DNA of 64,000 nt from Capsicum annuum (taxonomy: Eukaryota > Streptophyta > Magnoliopsida > Solanales > Solanaceae). The stretch is taken from positions 149,460,836 to 149,524,835 of the forward strand of contig NC_061114.1 in the NCBI RefSeq assembly GCF_002878395.1, written 5' to 3'. The notes beneath the pieces are model-generated. The model was not told where the DNA came from, searched no databases, and saw nothing but the letters and a program-made list of their open reading frames with translations. Of this stretch, positions 23,970 to 35,345 are shown piece by piece (position 1 is the stretch's first letter; each line of letters starts with the position of its first letter). A program made the translations under genes and the position numbers.

Positions 23970-24503
23970 TGAGAAAATTTACTACAATATTGATATAAAA
24001 TTGGAATTAATAGTATCAAAAGAATAGTCACAAATGCTGTGTCATGGCAAGTCACTGCCTTGAAAGCGATTTCGACGTGACTCCGATGCAAATCCTTGTA
24101 CCCGGTCGCTCCCCAAGGTTCCACAGCTACTTCCAAACACATTCACCTGTGGCTGAAAGTTTGGAGGTTGTCCAAATCGATTGACCAAAATAATTCAAGA
24201 AGAGGAAAAGAGGAAGTCTCTTTTTCTTTTTCTTTCTTTTTGTTGTATCTTTTCTTTTCTCTGTAGGTGCTCCTTATATAGTATATTGAAATTGAAAAAT
24301 ATGGGTAAACTTTAAGTTATTAATGGTGAGCATTAATGGCATGTAAAGCTATTACTACAATGTTGTTGAATTTACGTTCTGAAGGAGGTATGTTCACTTT
24401 TTTTTTAACGTAGAAGTGTTTAACTCCTCTGAAACGTATGTTTTATTTTTTCCTTTTTATTCTTTGCATTACACAAATGATTATAGATATTATTGATGTT
24501 ACA
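23970..24503 (-). repeat. Copia 5' LTR
   Basis: 534 bases, TGAGAAAATTTACTACAAT to TGATGTTACA on the plus strand, collinear with 18914-19436 at roughly 90 percent by eye. A minus-strand TATATAAGGAGC core lies near 24265-24280. Confidence 0.86.
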
Positions 24504-25849
24504 ATATGTGTGTGTGATACTCTCTATGACATCCATTTCTATTGATCTTTTTCATTATTTTTGATACTTTTTCTTTATTTTTTTCATTAATTAATTTATT
24601 TAACAATTAAAAAGTGTATCATATTTATTACATCTAATTACATATTATGAGTTACAAAAATTTATTTGTATACCAAGAGTGACATTTATTTATTTTTTCT
24701 CGGTTTTTTTATTTTGGACATCTTTCTTATTTTTTCTTTTTCCCACAACAAAATACAAAAGTATAATTTATCCATAATCATTTTTATCTATAGTTAAATT
24801 GAATAGTTAATGAAGTATAATTTCTCTATGACCTCTATTCATATTTAACTGTTTTGTTCCTTTTTGACATTTTTTCCTTCAGTCTTTACTTAATCAATTT
24901 GTTTAATAATTTTAAAAAATCTATCATAGTTATTATATCTAATTGTATTTCATAGGTTACAAAAAACACTTCATTTGTTTGCATTCTTTACTTAAACAAC
25001 ATGTTTCTTCAACTTTCTTCTTTATGGACTAACAAATCTATAAATAAAAATCATGAAATTGTTGGATGCACATTTCCATTTTCTTCTTCTTTTTTGATTT
25101 CTTTCCTTCATTTCTTTTTTCATAAATCATGTGTTTAATAATTAAAAGAGATGATATACAAAAGAGGACATGCTAATGTGGCCACCACATTGATGAAGAT
25201 CAAATGTGTATTTTTAGAATTTGGTGTTGTGCATTAGAAACAAAACACAAGTTCATCAACATGAAAAAAATAAACTTGATGGATAGAGAATTCATCATCA
25301 AGAGATGGTTACATTAGTTGGTACAAGCTCATCAAGATTAAAGCAAAAGATGAGCATCTCTTTTCTGAGAATATGTTCATCTTTAACACACAATCTACTA
25401 CGAATAGTCCTCTCTTTTCTTTCTACCTACGACAATTTGCATTGCGTTGTTGATTAAATTTTTATCAGGCAATTCAAGCTTTGTAACATTTTTAGCCTTT
25501 CTTTTGATGTCTAATAATGATGATTAATTAAATTATTCATTTGTATGAATAGTTCAAATTAAAAATAACATATATATTTATTTATAATTTGGTTGCTCTT
25601 AAATAAGCTTGCTTTATTATATGCCATGGTAGGTTAATTGAATATCAGTTAAATGTAATTTTATTTTTTTATTTTTATCGTCATATATTGTGATTTGGGT
25701 TTCATTAAAAGTTCTCTTCGTCTGTAAGTAATTTTTATCTTTTATGTATTATTTTTCTTTCTTTTCACTTTCTCCCATAATTGTGTAGAATATGAACTTA
25801 ACGATCCTTCATTTAATCATGAAAGACACCATTTTCTTTTTTAAATTTA
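24504..25849. other. AT-rich DNA with dispersed CTCTATGACCTC repeats
   Basis: Segments near 24525-24670 and 24825-24970 are diverged copies of each other and of 18600-18760: each has a CTCTATGAC start, a T-rich run and a TATCATA..TTATTACATCTAATT core. No protein motif was found on either strand. Confidence 0.5.
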
Positions 25850-26518
25850 TCTATATATAATATAAAGGTAAATAAAAGAAAAACAGTGTGGTACCTCTCT
25901 TACGTTAAGGATACAATTGATTTTTTTTTTTTTGCTTTTTTTAAAACCTTTTTTCATTTCTTTAAATAATCTATTATTAATTAAGTAAATTAGCAAAACA
26001 CTCATAAATAAATTTTCCTTAGCAACAAATTCAATCTCCTATAGTAATTTGTCTTAATAAGCCATGTAATTCTTCACATTAATAACAAAAAGTTCAATTA
26101 AAATTGAGTTAGCTCACGCAAATCCGATTTGACTTTGTATATGACTACTCAAATTTATTATCCTTTTTTCTATTTTCTTTATTCTTTATTATTTATTTCA
26201 TGTTCAATTTTTTTCACACTACTTTTTTTATTCTTAAATTAAGATTTAAAATGTATGTCATAATCTCTATCGTAAGTGTTAGAAACGAGAAAGAGACTTT
26301 GATTACGGACCAAATATTAACTATAAAATTATGAGCATTCAAGTACATTTTAATTTGTGATATATCTATTCTTTTTCATCCTTTGTCAATCAATTCAAAT
26401 TCAAGATTACATATAGATGGGCCATAAAATTATTCAAAATGAAAGAACCTTTGGGCCATAAAAATTTGGCCCAAATTTGACCACTACAGTAAAATGACAT
26501 GTTCACACTATAAACTAG
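25850..26518 (+). mobile_element. candidate short non-autonomous Helitron
   Basis: The segment starts TCTATATATAATATAAAGG after an A and ends AAACTAG before a T, as expected of Helitrons (A-TC..CTRR-T). A hairpin (GGGCCA / TGGCCC, 26455-26474) lies about 44 bases before the end, farther than usual. There is no coding sequence. The evidence is only terminal motifs, which are short. Confidence 0.28.
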
Positions 26519-26856
26519 TTAGCTTTTAGACATTTTGAGTCTCTTCAATCCTAAATTTAAATTTCTAAGATTACTTTATTTATTATCATTTTTCAATACA
26601 TTGAAAGTTATCCAATACATGGGAATGGACAATTTATGTATTCTATTTTAATTTCAGTTAATAATTACATAATTAAATAATTGTCAAAAGTAGTAGTGTG
26701 TAATTAAGAAAACAAAAATTAATCAGAACAAAGTTATTTATTAGTTGTTGCTAGTTGGTTATATTTTTTTCTTTTTACATTTGAGGTAGTTTAATTTTAG
26801 TTAAGTTTATACTTTGTACATTTTTTGAGAAATTTAATTAAATTATTTTATTTAAG

Positions 26857-27631
26857 TGTCGCCCAAGCTTAAAGGCAAATTCTACAGGGTGGTAATCCGT
26901 CCGGCCTTGTTGTATGGAGCGGAGTGTTGGCCAGTTAAGAACTCCCACATCCAAAAAATGAAGGTGGCAGAAATGCGGATGTTGCGCTGGATGTGTGGAC
27001 TGACTAGAGGGGATAGAGTTCGGAATGAGACTATCCGTGAGAAGGTTGGTGTGACTTCAGTGGAGTGCAAGATGCGGGAAGCACGATTGAGATGGTTCGG
27101 ACACGTGAAGAGGAGGGGCATGGATGCCCCGGTCCGTAGGTGTGAGAGGCTAGCGTTGGATGGTTTTAGGCGGGGTAGGGGTAGGCCGAAGAAGTACTGG
27201 GGTGAGGTGATTAGGCGGGACATGGAACAGTTACAGCTCACCGAGGACATGACCCTAGATAGGAAGGTCTGGAGGACGCGAATTACGGCAGAAGATTAGG
27301 GCCAATTTGGGTCGCTAGTGTAGGGAATTACTTGGTGGGGGTTTTATTCCTGTTATGATTCCGTGTTCCGTGTTCCATATTTTATTACGAATCTATGTGA
27401 TTTCCTCTGCTTTCCTCTGTTTTATATTACTTATGGGTGCCGTATTTATGTTATGTAATCTGCTTCTGTGCTTGACTATGTGTTTGTGTGGTATCTCGTG
27501 CCTTGAGCTGGGGGTCTATCAGAAACAGCCTTTCTACTTCATCAGAGGTAGAGGTATGGACTGCGTACATCTTAACCCCCCCAAACCCCACTAGATAGGA
27601 ATACACTGAGTTTGTTGTTGTTGTTGTTGTG
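26857..27631 (+). mobile_element. 5'-truncated RTE-clade LINE with TTG tail
   Basis: An open frame of about 147 codons (to the stop at 27299) gives the C-terminal part of a LINE polymerase: [35 protein letters not shown] and [16 protein letters not shown] are typical of plant RTE elements. The truncated 5' edge falls at about 26857, where GC-rich coding DNA abruptly replaces AT-rich flank, and the upstream codon is not a true start. A 3' UTR ends in GTTGTTGTTG repeats (27613-27631). The uninterrupted frame suggests a fairly young insertion. It shares its 3' tail with the SINE-like copy at 53513-53675. No clear target duplication was seen. Confidence 0.9.
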
Positions 27632-30226
27632 TTGAATTTTTATCACGCTAGTTCGATTTTATGATTTTTTTTAATAAATATGAAAACTAGTGTATGAATA
27701 TAGAGTTTTAATAATAACATGTTTTGGTATGCTTAAAATTTTGTTACTTTATATTTTTTTATAGATAGATATATTAACAAAATACGTCATAGTTAAATGT
27801 AAGAAATTATTTTTCTAAACTATTTGACAATATTTTTTGTTTCCTTAACATTCTTAAAAAAAAATGTGGCTAAAATTTATTTATCATTTTTTCATGAACC
27901 ATGACTAGAATTTATACTCACTGCTATGAAATTTAATTATGCTATAGACTGTAATTATAAGGAAATATTTAATTTACAAGAAATACACGTATAGTACGTA
28001 ATTTTATCCATGATAAATAATTTGTATCTATCTTCACATAACTAGCGAGAATTTATAAAATTTTCTTTAGATTAAGTATAGTAATTAATAAAATAATTAG
28101 ATTTAATAATCTATTTATTCAATTATATTTGAGTCTTATAAATAAGATCCTGCAAATTTAAATTGAGACAAATGAAAACACCTCCAATCAAGTGATAATT
28201 CTTAAATTACTTAATTAGGATGAAGCTTGAGTGAAACAAAGTAATTTTCTTAAAACTTTTTTTTATAATTAATTAGTCAAAGTTAATATAATCATTTATT
28301 TAAAAAAAAAACTATATTTGAAACTTACAAGCTATGAAATTGAACGCATCATTGACAACACTAAGTACACTAGATCAATAAAGATATCATTCCGATGAAT
28401 CAAGTCTAAAGTAAAATTTAGTAAGGTTAATTTGTTTAAATTTGTTATAATTGGTTAGTAAAAAACAACTAAATTTAATCACTAATTTATTTAGATATAA
28501 ATTATTGTACGAATATACTTCTATGATAACTATGTTCAATTATTAATCTTTGGTTCAATTAATTTTAACTACATTTGTAATAATTATTAATTAATTTGAT
28601 TTAATAGTAGACGATAAAATCATTGTTCAGATAGACGAGATTTGAAACTTTAAACAATATGACAACTTTTATAACACTTGATCAAGATAAAACTTATATG
28701 AGACATGATACCATTTTCTTTATATTCGTTATAAATAACAAATTGAAAATATTATATTATGATTACTTATTTATTCAAATTATATCTCAAATTTACTAGT
28801 AAGACCTATTAAGATTGAATCAAATAAAATTATATTATAATCACTTATTTATCTAAACGATATTTCAAATGTACTACTAGTAAAATTCAATAAGATCAAA
28901 TCAAATCAAATGATTAGCACATTTACTTATCTTAGATTGATGGTGCTTGATTTTATTATAACGATTATTCAATCACTATATAAATATGATATAATATCTC
29001 GCTCTCAAATGTGACCTTTTTAGTTTTTAGTGTTCATACAGTAAATTTCTACTCATGATAAAAAATAATTATTAGCTATAAAATTTTATCAAAAATTATT
29101 TTGCCATAACAAATAGTTATGGAACTTGAAGCAAAATTATTTAGAACTTGAAACAAAAATACGTATTTAGATACATTATTTTAATTGAGATAATTTATTG
29201 TACTTAAGAAATTAGTAATGTTGTTGTAATTTTATTATGAGAAAGGCATGTCAAGTTATACTTATGCGAGAGCGTTTTTTTACCGACAAAGGATAAGAGT
29301 AAATTTTCCTTTTCAAGCAATTATTGATTAATGTACGTAATTTTTTTCTGCCACTTTTACTCCTCCGATGTCTTCTTTTATAAAATTATATGAAATTAAA
29401 CCAATATTTTTTATGAGTAATTAATTTTTATTTTTATTTACATAATTTTTAAAAAAATAATTAAGGTGTGTGAAAATTGTGGAACTACACTAGGCATGTT
29501 GTAGGTGAAAATTAAAAAGAACTAAAAATTTTAATAACTAAAATCAAAGATAGGTAAAATTTATCTGCTATCACCTAACATTGATTCTGTCAAATAATTT
29601 TTTTTAAAATTTTTTAAACATAAATGTCATTTAACTTTAAAATTTAATATATATGTAACATAAAAGTATTCTATCTTTAAAATTTAGTACACAAAAAATA
29701 TTTGGCTATAATTTTGTGTACTATTTAGAAAATAACAAATTAAATGACATATTAATAACAAATGTCTTTGACCAAAAAAAAATAACAAATGTCAGTAATT
29801 AATAATAGTGCTTAATCAAAGTCCATACTAATAACAAATATTAATAAATATAATTTAATTTTATTAATTATTATATTTGTTATTAATATGTCCTTGAATT
29901 AAGTAATTTTATTAATTATTACATTTAAATAGATTTAAGTTCTATTTAAATATAATTTAAAAATATTTTATCATTGATAGTCAAAATTCAAAATACTTTA
30001 AATATGGTAAACATTAATATATTATTGTAATAGATGAAAAAATATCATAAATCACAATAATTAAAAATTTAAATTATTTTAATGATTGATTATCTAAATT
30101 ATATCTATATCACATACATTGAGACAAAAAATAGCACGGATCTGTCGTTGTCTAGTATCTATATAAATGTGAAATGTTATAAATAAATTAAGTCAAAATT
30201 TTGTATTATAGATACATCGGTTTCAA
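27632..30226. other. AT-rich intergenic DNA
   Basis: No protein or RNA motif was recognised on either strand. An inverted repeat with AATAACAAATAT and ATATTTGTTATT arms lies at about 29829-29892. Short direct repeats of CATTTATTTATCTAAAC-like sequence occur near 28750-28900. Confidence 0.5.
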
Positions 30227-30990
30227 CATGCTTGTCAGCTGCTTCAATAATGATTTTATCATATCACACCTAATTAATTATTATAAGTCATTTATGTATT
30301 AAAAATTAACAATATTTAATTAAAAAAGATATTTATGACATGTCTGCTTCAACCATCATTTTACTAAGTATCACCCATAATTAATTATTATAAGTCATCT
30401 AAGTATCAAAAAGTTAATAATATTTAATAAAAAGGATGAAATAGACATAAAATGATAAATTAACCCCTGATATTTTAAATTAACTTTCGGCTTATATGAG
30501 GCCCACTTAAAATTTTTGCAATTCCGGCATGCTTGTCAGCTGCTTCAATCGTGATTTTACTATATCACCCCTAATCAATTATTATAAGTTATTTATGTAT
30601 TAGAAAGTTAATACTATTTAATTAAAAAAGAAAAATAGACATTTAACATATCTTCTTTAGCTGCTTCAACCGTCATTTTAGTAAATATCACCCCTAATTA
30701 ATTATTGTAAGTCATCTAAGTATGAAAAAATTAATAACATTTAATGAAAAAGGTAAAATAGACACAAAATGATAAATTAACTCTTTATGTTTTAAATTAA
30801 CTTGACGTCTTATATACCTACTTAAAATTTTTTTCACAAATATTTTTTGTAATAATTTTGCTATATCACTTTTAATTAATTGTTGTAAGTCATTTAAGAC
30901 ATGTCTGGTTCGCTGTTTCAATCGTAATTTTACTCTATTACCTCTAATTAATTATATGGCCATCTAAGCATTGTGTCACTTAAATTGACA
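30227..30990. repeat. tandem repeat with 301-bp higher-order period
   Basis: CATGCTTGTCAGCTGCTTC starts at 30227 and again at 30528, exactly 301 bases apart. Each period has two diverged halves: the second half-unit starts at 30339 (CATGTCTGCTTC) and 30647 (CATATCTTC..). Both halves share ATTTTACTA..TATCACCCCTAATTAATTATTATAAGTCAT. A third, more decayed period reaches about 30990. Confidence 0.8.
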
Positions 30991-31139
30991 TTTGTGATTT
31001 ATTTATCTCATTTATAAAGGATGATAAACAGATAACAGATCGACATGTTTGCTTGTGTTACCTACTTAGATATTTTCTTTCGTATTTGTATATTTTAATT
31101 TTCTTTTTAATTTGTTATATATTTAAGAATTACGTAAAA

Positions 31140-31350
31140 AAATTATAAATCATAATAATAAACAACTTAAAATAATTAAAAATACGTAAAAAATTTAATT
31201 GACTCTTTAAATTTTACTACCTCCACATAAATTGAGACAGAAGAGCAAGAACTATAAATCACAATAATTAATAAATTAAAATATTTAAAAAATATATAAA
31301 AAATTTAGTTCACTTTTAAAATTGTATCAATACCATATAAATTGAGACAA
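31140..31350. repeat. decayed direct repeats ending in CATAAATTGAGACA
   Basis: Two abutting units of about 100 bases share AAATCACAATAAT, AAAAAATTTA and ATAAATTGAGACA. A third diverged copy is near 30045-30135. The end resembles a Stowaway terminus, so these may be worn MITE ends. Confidence 0.4.
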
Positions 31351-32099
31351 AGAGTATAACAAATGTTATTTAAAAATTATGTTAAAAATATTATAAATAA
31401 CAATAGTTAAACTAAAATTGTTCTTCATGTTGGCCCCCATGCTAACACAGGTCATATCTCCCTCGTCAATATCACAAAATGCAAGCTACAAATTATTGGA
31501 GTTTATAATTTTGTAATTTATCAATAAAAAAATATTATTTTTCACCTTTCTTTACTTAAACTATATTAATTACTATTACTCAGGGATTAATATTAAGTTA
31601 TTTATACTTGTCGTATATATTAAATTACCAATATTTATTAATTTATAAAAAATAATAGTATTTATACTTGTCCTTTGTATTAACTTATCAATATAATTAA
31701 TATTATTGTCAACCTTACTTTATTTAAATTATATATAAAATATTATAATTAAAGATTCAGGGAGCATACGCCTTGCTCCATATCAGATAAAACGCCCTGT
31801 CTTGCACCTACATATTTATAAAAATTGTTGCATATAATGTTATTGGTAGATTAAATTTAAAGAAAATGCAATTGTAAATTTAAAAACACATGCGCACTTT
31901 ACTTAATTGTGTATTACTAAGTAGAGAAAATTGAATGAAATGTGTCATTTAAGTCTTGAATGAAGGATTGGTGACATTGACCAACTTAAAGGGTCAAACA
32001 TAATTAGAAAACTTGATTACGTTAATTGTGGACTTGATTAATATTTTCAAAACTTTTTAATCTTTTAAAAAATACAAATCACCCACTTTCAAAAATACA
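31351..32099. other. AT-rich spacer upstream of the Ulp1-like pseudogene
   Basis: No coding or structured feature is recognised. By position the distal part (about 31900-32100) could hold the old promoter of the pseudogene at 32100, but no core elements can be asserted. Confidence 0.35.
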
Positions 32100-32236
32100 A
32101 ATCAACCCATACCTCTCTCCTATCCAAATCATCAATTGTAACTCTCCCCCCTCTCTCTCTCTCCCCCAACCAACAGTTCAGTAAAATTTCTCCCTTCAAT
32201 CCTCGACGACTTTAACCTCCAGCGAAAAATAGTTGG

Positions 32237-32743
32237 GTAAGTTCCTTTTCAACTTTCAAGCATCAATCAACGTGACAGCAGTGTTCTCTGACGACAATAA
32301 TTTTGATGAGTGATCTATTTATACTGTTTCCAACGAACTTCTCATTCGTTGTAACAAGTTGGTTATATGTTATAATAGATAACCTACCTGGTGCAACAGA
32401 TGAGTGATCTGTTTCAACATATGAGTGGGCTTTTTTTATTATTTCCAATAAATTACTCATCCGTTACAACATGTTGGTTATATGTTGCAAGAGGTAACAT
32501 ACCTGATGCAACAGACCAGCCATCTATTTAAACAGATGAGTGATCTATTTTTATTATTGCAATAAATTACTCATCCATTGCAACAGGTTAGTTATATGTT
32601 GTAACAAATAACTTACCTGGTGTAACATATATGTAATCTGTTGGAACTGTTATTTTACTATTGTACATACCAGATATATTGTTATCCCTTTTTAATGATG
32701 TATTAATCAATTATAATCTATTTTATGTTTCTTTTATTTTTAG
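32237..32743 (+). other. intron 1 of the pseudogene, with internal repeats
   Basis: GTAAGT at the donor and TTTTATTTTTAG at the acceptor. Between about 32300 and 32640 lie three diverged units of about 95-138 bases with the words GATGAGTGATCT, AATAAATTACTCATCC, TTATATGTTG and TAACATACCTG. Confidence 0.7.
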
Positions 32744-34619
32744 ATTATATGGCTCTCAAAAGAAAAAAATCAAATCAAGTCCAAGTAAAGGAACAGGTAA
32801 AGCAACTAGGCTACATCTACCACTTTATGAGCTTGCTTTACAAGCGTTATCTCAATTAAAAGTAGAAGATAATGAGCATGGGGAAGAGAAATATTTCAAA
32901 ATAGATGATCCAAATGCTAATAGCCCTTCCACTAAAGAGTTGGTCAACACCTTCAGCATTGATAGTTATCCTGTGAGAATGCAGTACGATGGTGCCATAT
33001 ATTTACCGGGTGATTTTGTGGTTAAGTCATCCATGAAATTTTTTTTGACACCTTCAGAAAAATACTGCGAGAATAAAATTTGGAAGATTATTTCAGGGAC
33101 AGCTGCTTTGGGTGATATCTTGATTTGTCCGAGGACAATAATGCTCGTTTTCAAATGAAAATGGTATATGCTCTTCTCAAGTGTAGGTTTATGTATGAAA
33201 ACAAAGATAAGATGGATGAGGTATGAATAAATTACTATGACATGCCTGTTTATTTTGGTTAGAGGGAGTTTGCCATAGTTATTGAGTTAAAATGTTATCC
33301 TCCTTCTCCTTCTTAAGTTATACCTATTCTAACCCAAATTAAAACACCCCGCACACCTAAAAAAGGCAAAGTCAAGTCGAGTGATCGTGATTACTTGGTG
33401 TCCCTTGTTGTTCAAAGCTTCAAAAATATAAATTTGACAGAAACGTTGAAAGGTAAAAGACTTTCAAAGAAGCACAAGCAATCATTGTGCTTGGTTTGGT
33501 TTGTACATAATATTCTTTGAGCGAGAGACGTTAACAACAACTTACCACTTGGTTTGATAAAGCTCTCCAAGGACCTTGAGACATTTAACAGCTATCCTTG
33601 GGGTTATGAGAGCTTCAAAATGACTGTCAAATATTTGTTGACTCCGTTAACGCCAAAGATAGTTAACTTATATGGCTTTCCATGGGCTTTCATGGTAAAT
33701 ATTTCTTTTATCACGACATAATTCATTTTTGTATTCAATAATGTTTTTGATTTATTGGAGTTATTTTATATGCTTGGGCATTTGAAGCCATTCCTTATTT
33801 GAGACAACAAGTGAACTACCAGAAAGAAGTTTCCTGTCCAAGAATCCTGAGATAGTTGTCGGCCAAAACTACTAAAATGTAAAATTTATTGATCTCTTCA
33901 ATCCCTCGAAGAAAGAAGTAAGTCTAATTTTAATTAAATTTTTATTTTAATTAATGATTTTTTAAAATGATTTCATCATCATTCTAATATATGTACTGAT
34001 TTATTTTAGATTGTCCATCCGTGGCTTGTTCCGACCAATCGAGAGTTGAAGATGCCATTTTTTCTTATTTTACGGCCCGTGCAAACTTTATCGGACCCTA
34101 AGGTTATTGATAAAATAAAGAAGGAATTGTTTAGAGCAACAACCATCACAAGAAAAATAATTTTGAAGGGTGGGATTGTTGTTGTTGATTATGGTAGTGG
34201 TAGTGGTGCTGCTGTTGGGACTAATGATGCTCTTCTTATAGCTTTTGAAACAACAAACCATTATAATTATGATCATACTGGGTATATAGATTTTTCGACT
34301 TCTAATGAATGTTCGGCATGCAAATGTCAAGATTATAAGTCAAAACATGATAGAGTGATTAATGCTATTAATGCATTAACTGCTTCTGTAAAGGAAATGA
34401 CATCTAAGAGGGGTTCATTCCATCAAAGAGGATTTCATATCCATACACTCCACTAGAGATCAAGGTGGCTAAGAGGAAAAGTAAAGAAAATTTCAAGGCA
34501 TCATCAAGCACCGAAAAAACCAAAATTGCAACTCCTCTATCTTTGTCTTACACCTTTGATCAATGTACAAGGTCCACAAGAGAGTAGCATGAGCTGAAGA
34601 ATGTGAATACATATTATCT

Positions 34620-34935
34620 ATTCCAATAAACAAACAGACAAATATCTGTTTCAACAGATGATACATCTGTTAAAAATTATAAAACAAATATATACATCCA
34701 TTGCAACTGTCATCTAACCTATTGCTTTAGACGCATTATCTATTGCAACATATGTCCGTCTATTTTAGCAAATCAAACAGATCTTTGCACTATTTTAATT
34801 TGTACTAATAAATGAGTTATATGTTGCAAAAGATGGGTCATCTATTCAAAATTATCATACAACTCTATTTTACCTGTTTGAATTTATCCCAGTAGATGAT
34901 CCATCTGATGTAACAGATAAATAATCTATTATATA
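34620..34935. repeat. AACAGATGAT / CATCTGTT repeat cluster in a later intron
   Basis: Short words such as CAACAGATGATACATCTGTT (self-complementary) recur in several diverged copies, resembling the intron 1 repeats. They separate the ASSSTEK-like exon end (about 34560) from the VDVIVEATAEQHNITVDNPS exon (34970-35030). Confidence 0.6.
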
Positions 34936-35345
34936 TCTGTGATTAGCATTGACAATTCTGGCTTTCCAAGTGGATGTCATAGTAGAAGCTACTGCTGAAC
35001 AACATAATATTACAGTTGATAATCCATCATCTGCTTTCATTGAAGAAGAAAAGTGGAGCCTATCGGTTTGGGAGAACGAAAGAATTACCCATTTGAAGGG
35101 TTCAACATCTCGAACGAGGCTCTAAAAAACTAATAAAGTTGATCAACGACTATTCAAAATGGATTGCTGATGGGCTATTAAAGAATCATATCGGCAAGTA
35201 CATAAATCATTTTTAAAGATATTGACTTATACAATTCTTATTGTAAAAATATGACATTAACACATATAAATCATGTAGAAAAAAATAACGAACACTACAA
35301 AGTGAATGAATCTAGTCTTGGTTTTGATATATTCTACTTTGTTAC

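Larger units (their letters stand above)
18914..24503 (-). mobile_element. decayed Copia (Ty1) LTR retrotransposon
   Basis: LTRs at 18914-19436 and 23970-24503 flank minus-strand remnants in Copia order: gag with a CCHC knuckle, integrase, RT with YMDD, RNase H. Both outer flanks are ATATGTGTGTGTG-like microsatellite, which hides the exact target duplication. The reading frame is broken by many stops and shifts, so it is dead. Its sub-features are listed separately. Confidence 0.9.
32100..35345 (+). pseudogene. DUF1985/Ulp1-like transposon-associated gene, truncated
   Basis: A multi-exon gene relic. A CT-rich leader ends at a GGG|GTAAGT-like donor (32237), an intron runs to TTTTTAG (32743), and an ATG follows at 32749. 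Family-like blocks come in order: [45 protein letters not shown] (32830-33010); [20 protein letters not shown] and KCYPPSPS (33140-33310); NSYPWGYESFKMTVKYLLTP and YGFPWAF (33585-33690); VHPWLVPTNRELKMPFFL (34014-34075) to ECSACKC and ALTASVKEM; LGFDIFYFV near 35340. I recognise these from plant DUF1985/Ulp1-protease-like proteins often carried by Mutator-like elements. Several single-base shifts and stops, including one in the A-run after the ATG, kill it. The C-terminal cysteine-protease domain is missing: homology stops at about 35345. Confidence 0.75.

Noticed and set aside
18914..24503. Endogenous pararetrovirus
   Set aside because: LTRs, Copia domain order (integrase before RT) and the CCHC gag identify a Copia element. 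No movement or coat protein region is visible anywhere in the window.
26882..27250. 122-codon minus-strand frame
   Set aside because: It is the shadow of the LINE ORF, which has clear family motifs on the plus strand.
32749..32859. 36-codon ATG frame as a small gene
   Set aside because: It is the start of the Ulp1-like pseudogene read in the frame shifted by the following A-run. Downstream family homology is in another frame.
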